Below, piece after piece: positions 32,801-34,507 of a DNA stretch of 34,507 nt. Each line of letters opens with the position of its first letter. The first letter of the stretch is position 1. The DNA is from Chara braunii. Lineage: Eukaryota > Streptophyta > Charophyceae > Charales > Characeae. A program made the position numbers and the translations under genes. The notes beneath the pieces were generated by a model. It saw nothing but the letters and a program-made list of their open reading frames with translations, was not told the origin of the DNA and made no database searches. The stretch spans positions 342,616-377,122 of the forward strand of contig BFEA01000350.1 in NCBI GenBank assembly GCA_003427395.1, given 5' to 3'.

Positions 32801-33580
32801 ATTTTCAAGGTGGGCGACGACTGTCGCCAGGACGTCCTTGCCTTGCAGGTTATTGCCCTGCTGCGCGACGTTTTCGCGGCCATCAACTTGGACCTTTATC
32901 TTTTCCCCTACGGCGTCCTTCCTACCGGTTACGGCCGTGGAATCATCGAGGTGGTCCCCAACTCTCGCAGTCGGAATCAGATGGGTGAGCTCAGCGATGG
33001 CGGCCTGCTGGAACTTTTTCAGCAGGATTTTGGACCCGTGGGGACGCGGAGATTCGAGCAGGCGCGGGACAACTTGATCGTCAGTGCTGCGGGCTATGCA
33101 GTCGCGAGCCTGCTCCTGCAGCCCAAGGACAGACACAACGGTAACATTCTGTTCGACAAGGACGGCAGGCTCGTGCACATTGATTTCGGATTCATATTGG
33201 AGACGTCACCAGGTGGCAACATGCGGTTTGAGAGCGCGGATTTCAAGCTCTCGTACGAAATGACGCAGTTGATGGACCCGTCGGGGGACATGAAAAGTGC
33301 GCCGTGGCGTAAATTCGTCAGTCTCTGTGTGAAAGGATACCTGGCGGCAAGGGTGCACATGGACGGCATAGTGAATACCGTCAAGCTCATGGTTGACAGC
33401 GGATTGCCGTGTTTTAGTAGAGGAGATCCGATCAACAACCTTAGGAAGAGATTTCATCCCGAGATGAATGAAAGGGAGGCAGCTGACTTCATGATAGCTA
33501 CCTGCACGGATTCCTACAACAAGCTCACCACCTTTGCGTATGACGTCATTCAAAATTGGCAACAGGGAATTGAACACTGA
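26726..33580 (+). CDS. PI4KA: Phosphatidylinositol 4-kinase alpha (PI4K type III alpha, PI4Kalpha1-like)
   Basis: 2284 codons from the ATG at 26726. The kinase phosphorylates phosphatidylinositol at the 4-OH with ATP, giving PI4P. In plants the family works at the plasma membrane in a complex with scaffold subunits. The N-terminus MDPLTELCDVLADD matches plant homologues. A helical (PIK) domain lies at about residues 1740-1885. The catalytic domain (about 1990-2284) has ACIFKVGDDCRQD with the ATP-binding Lys 2028, the catalytic loop DRHNGN at 2135-2140, the activation-loop DFG at 2153-2155, and a typical C-terminus ending IQNWQQGIEH. All key residues are present. Low-complexity inserts (Gly/His near 248-295, Gly near 1026-1042, Gln near 1655) make it longer than the roughly 2000 residues usual in plants. 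Residues about 35-90 have no counterpart I recall and may be an unspliced short intron with an open frame. An upstream TTG at 26579 extends the frame, but the ATG fits homologues better. Confidence 0.96.
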   Translation: MDPLTELCDVLADDPSAPVDRVQVIVSQCPLFVPIHCSTSEVRHRGNEEQEEETALWTEKSHGIASLAIGPGRDGGEGVRRCNWSGRQRQTLAVLPTPAQLNGVLGLARFLARCQDRHRHVSLLPILTDFLRCVPRLAHDDVDPPLFATSRATSSFFLRLIGHVSELCRLWPESLEEISAAVADVMHDITQGGGSWEVDTPYNARVGPVVTRAFLTALGEHPPCLRSSDAVHVAGWMYDRWIGPRVVPGSPQGSPPPSGVGSSGGVGGGRGAYGSSAHGGHHHHDHHRHSNAGWGSSAGNSLSIESTSNGWIAGGGGEMLPDGPYEGIMEDIDVVGGGENKAGGLRSSESSGSLSSCASATIGAMLYDTVEVLEGYETAFRIVSQIFPQLMAKEARSGGVASACASSSASSMRCPLVDGYRVAASRQLKATLVLLKTRRSKSNPDLPPPSLVVAKVRAAHAAVAVQVECFRHGCCEGKTMMRSALTLLLDAAEGCLTSPWRLQSACESLFSALVQGAVAIVVRGAKSGQSSLLQEVLLRFKSILLTAAHVSREQAATSLAEDDMATLEECQGPMLRSAAQATCQLLVCGWEFERAAVESFLLSMGAYVREKGNREVKDRSSSSTSVSSLILKQTVVPLLAQFGIALDRPDALKIVLSLVVESLEDGEDHVTDGVRLRVLDALARIASLGHEVVYREVLVLLTRMYKESLSLTTPLPSGMAVPAAPPSSSSRLGGSMRSSGGGPARDGPSGRMEFWKDVEWIGRKLCFMAEKLRNAALRRDLRQRLLLLCSEVGLLAEARSTGSGKVALGHLLPAIASASRHFSPLEQVDLATLKLFRNLWFYIALFKMWTAPPGGAPSGSKGTDVTKTTNDINSSSLPLLGTTRLEKQLPTAIRSIAQITPPLVGGSAKWLEDDADLNALINPGSRRGSAIEKAAHAQRTDLSAALSREGDAVDVYSLSSLSGVKVTYLLSVAILEGTRMGGPGSLIRNIPRSCKALALMGQDTTMEMAPVAEEPPLLSPMRLGSGGGGGGEGGGGGSNKEGVVDEEVLPISGLWCVFEYLGSPSMKPIVRQCFECTVRRAFDSTISWLSGEGRVACERADREDALAAHAVFLLGSQRIQEHPQPIQVLADYLLEKLWKRFPQVLWHSRCVDGVLKLVINPPAPPPTTRASSSLANAVRQAQQQRAQQWLAYALMLAPSTTQGLLQEKFRKLSQRQRLGYTGDLLSLVSEIRLNASSSSSTSSAWSGSNGSVRAFSEVAIPPILVPAASVAGAAAAGGTAHGKESSTKEVLSTSIISANLKSQYVGEIAGMKKPITSVGYAGLAAVAPALPAQLQQHQLPNGTTTTVDKNLSSLLIGDFIRVMRDYTALAEQDRQVDPSGFQETCLRAAALILSEEKNRSSFPEGYEQLLRLLCWCPVRIFTLDTLQTGVFVWTWLVSAAPALAPAILSELADAWMWTVETKRGIFASQPEGSGPAAQLRPQLTPGEPTNWPPKADPVEGIAAHRIWAGFLLDRLEVGKRSGGEQLPVFGKLLLGSLGSGKRLTSHPAAAAAVFSFLLLGLTFCQAAVAWKSPKIDKGSTIKPSVRIIRDRVYRAALDWFSVAPGLFDSKDETVSQGEWETIKAFLTCLAIDQKLEEMVKHEGPIHNPEGGDHQQPQEQQQQQYASTYLTPDNLRHPVWGNAEKDGDVARERRRQLLLTLCQNEADRLETWANPLKEGAQLRFRAHGQGQERWAEWVRTAWSVDPRIAIAMVARFPGVTHIRTEVTKLVQANISKLHHIPEALPFFVTPTAVKEDSPVLRQLPYWAPCSITQALDFLTPDFKGHHRVMAYCLRVMETYPPEKVTFFMPQLIQALRYDHGGLVEGYLMVAARKSNLFAHLLIWQLQGEDAPTAEDAADSSEAKSEESNVLWTIVPRVRQRIIDGFTAEAKDVYEREFQFFDAVTSISGTLKPLPKDERRAGIRRELEKIKIPGDDLYLPTAPDKIVRGIKLDSGIPLQSAAKVPIMITFYVVSKHGPADGIVPQACIFKVGDDCRQDVLALQVIALLRDVFAAINLDLYLFPYGVLPTGYGRGIIEVVPNSRSRNQMGELSDGGLLELFQQDFGPVGTRRFEQARDNLIVSAAGYAVASLLLQPKDRHNGNILFDKDGRLVHIDFGFILETSPGGNMRFESADFKLSYEMTQLMDPSGDMKSAPWRKFVSLCVKGYLAARVHMDGIVNTVKLMVDSGLPCFSRGDPINNLRKRFHPEMNEREAADFMIATCTDSYNKLTTFAYDVIQNWQQGIEH

Positions 33581-34080
33581 CATTGTTCTCTCTCTCTCTC
33601 GACGCCACTCTCGAGATTGGACTGGTTCCCGCTGTTTATAATTTGCAGTCCTAAAGGCTGCGGTATACCAGGGAGCGGCATCTGCAGCCAAGGCTTGCCT
33701 TTCGGACAACCGGCGGCACAAGGGGAATTAGAGACTCCTCAAGGCTTGGGAGCGGTAGGGGTTCGTTTTGGTTGTTCGTTGTTCTTTGCACCGCATAGAT
33801 TGTAGAACAGGTCCGTTTGGAGCAAAACGTCGAAAGCTGTCGACGGGGGTTCATGCGGGGGTTGAAACTTGAAATAATGAGGTGCCCTGTGCACGCGACT
33901 TGGCCCCATTGAAAGCAAGGCCGGTCAGTTCCTTTGTTTTATGTTGGAAAGGCGGGTTTCGTTTTAGTGCCTTTGCTTCATTTCGGAAAGGTGGGTCCAC
34001 TTATTCTATCATTGTCTTTCCGCAGTTGTTTGGTTTCTTTTGACCGCGCTTAGTTTCGCTGGAAAAAGAGAGCCCCACCA
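33581..34080 (+). other. 3' flank of the kinase gene
   Basis: Probable 3' untranslated region with no canonical AATAAA seen. A 39-bp imperfect tandem repeat is present: CCTTTGTTTTATGTTGGAAA at 33931 and CCTTTGCTTCATTTCGGAAA at 33970, both followed by GG(C/T)GGGT. No gene was recognised. Confidence 0.5.
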
Positions 34081-34167
34081 TACTCCCTCTCTCTCTCGCT
34101 CTGTGTGTGTCTCTCTCTCGCATTGATGATGAGGGTGGAAGCGCCAAGCTCATGAAAGGTAAGTGAA

Positions 34168-34226
<59 letters not shown>

Positions 34227-34507
34227 CTTGTTTTCTGACCAAGCCAGTGGGACTCTTGTGTTGGACGGATACGGATGAAGGTCGTGACAGGTAAGTGAAG
34301 GCATTCTTTGTTCTCGACCCAAGGTGCTGGCCCTGGCGGGCTTCGTGATCCGAGCGTAAAACCTTGTCATGTCAGGGGTTTGGCGTGGCATATCTGTTAG
34401 AAGATTAAGTGGAAGAGAGGTAGGACGAGGGGCAGCGCGAGTGGAGGACGAGGGGGATCTCACTCTCACTGTCTCTGTTGCTCTCTCTCTCTCTCTCTCT
34501 CTCTCTC
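34081..34507. repeat. CT microsatellites around a repeated GGTAAGTGAAGGCAT element
   Basis: CT tracts at 34086-34120, 34172-34223 and 34483-34507. The 15-nt GGTAAGTGAAGGCAT occurs exactly at 34158-34172 and 34290-34304, each preceded by GATGA(A/G)GGT-like sequence and an AAG or CAG. Each copy therefore contains a consensus splice-donor sequence, (A/C)AG|GTAAGT. Nothing else indicates an exon here. Confidence 0.75.

Noticed and set aside
32285-33178. 297-codon minus-strand frame opposite the kinase domain, and other antisense frames over 26700-33800
   Set aside because: They mirror the GC-rich kinase coding strand, match no family, and lie opposite its conserved catalytic region.

Overview
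This is a eukaryotic genomic window made of repeats and dead retroelements with one large, apparently intact host gene near its right end. That gene (26726-33580, +) encodes a plant-type phosphatidylinositol 4-kinase alpha in an almost uninterrupted reading frame. The plant-like kinase, the style of the LINE proteins, the abundant CT/GA/TA microsatellites, the long homopolymers and a 605-bp assembly gap all suggest a draft assembly from the streptophyte lineage. A charophyte alga such as Chara is my best guess; this is inference, and no ribosomal or plastid marker is present to confirm it.

Layout. 1-1015: CT microsatellite and a TGATCATCTC-type minisatellite. 1016-2287: no recognisable gene. 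2288-3430: fragment of a Gag protein with a CCHC zinc knuckle, from an LTR retrotransposon. 4540-5880: nested direct and tandem repeats (about 290-bp direct repeats around 81-bp and 210-bp tandem duplications). 6195-7560: a three-part satellite that includes a trimeric higher-order repeat. 7710-8510: GATA, GA and TA microsatellites; a hammerhead-ribozyme core lies beside a TA tract on the minus strand. 9460-10300: frameshifted reverse transcriptase remnant. 10992-11724: foldback element with inverted arms of about 54 nt.

12252-25393: two nested LINEs. LINE-A is on the plus strand. It has ORF1 with a CCHC knuckle, then ORF2 with endonuclease, reverse transcriptase and C-terminal zinc-binding domain. 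It is interrupted at about 18092 by LINE-B on the minus strand, whose poly(A) tail lies at 18093-18122 and whose 5' end is near 24780. The C-terminal zinc-binding part of LINE-A resumes at about 24779. Both are broken by stops and frameshifts; LINE-A also carries Asn in place of the first catalytic Asp of its reverse transcriptase.

25511-25656: a 146-nt near-perfect hairpin. 26336-26811: tandem duplication of the 5' leader and first codons of the kinase gene, which leaves a 28-codon upstream ORF resembling the kinase's own N-terminus. 33581-34507: 3' flank with CT microsatellites and a 15-nt repeated element that looks like a consensus splice donor. Only the kinase gene appears functional at the protein level; the rest is mobile-element and satellite DNA in decay.
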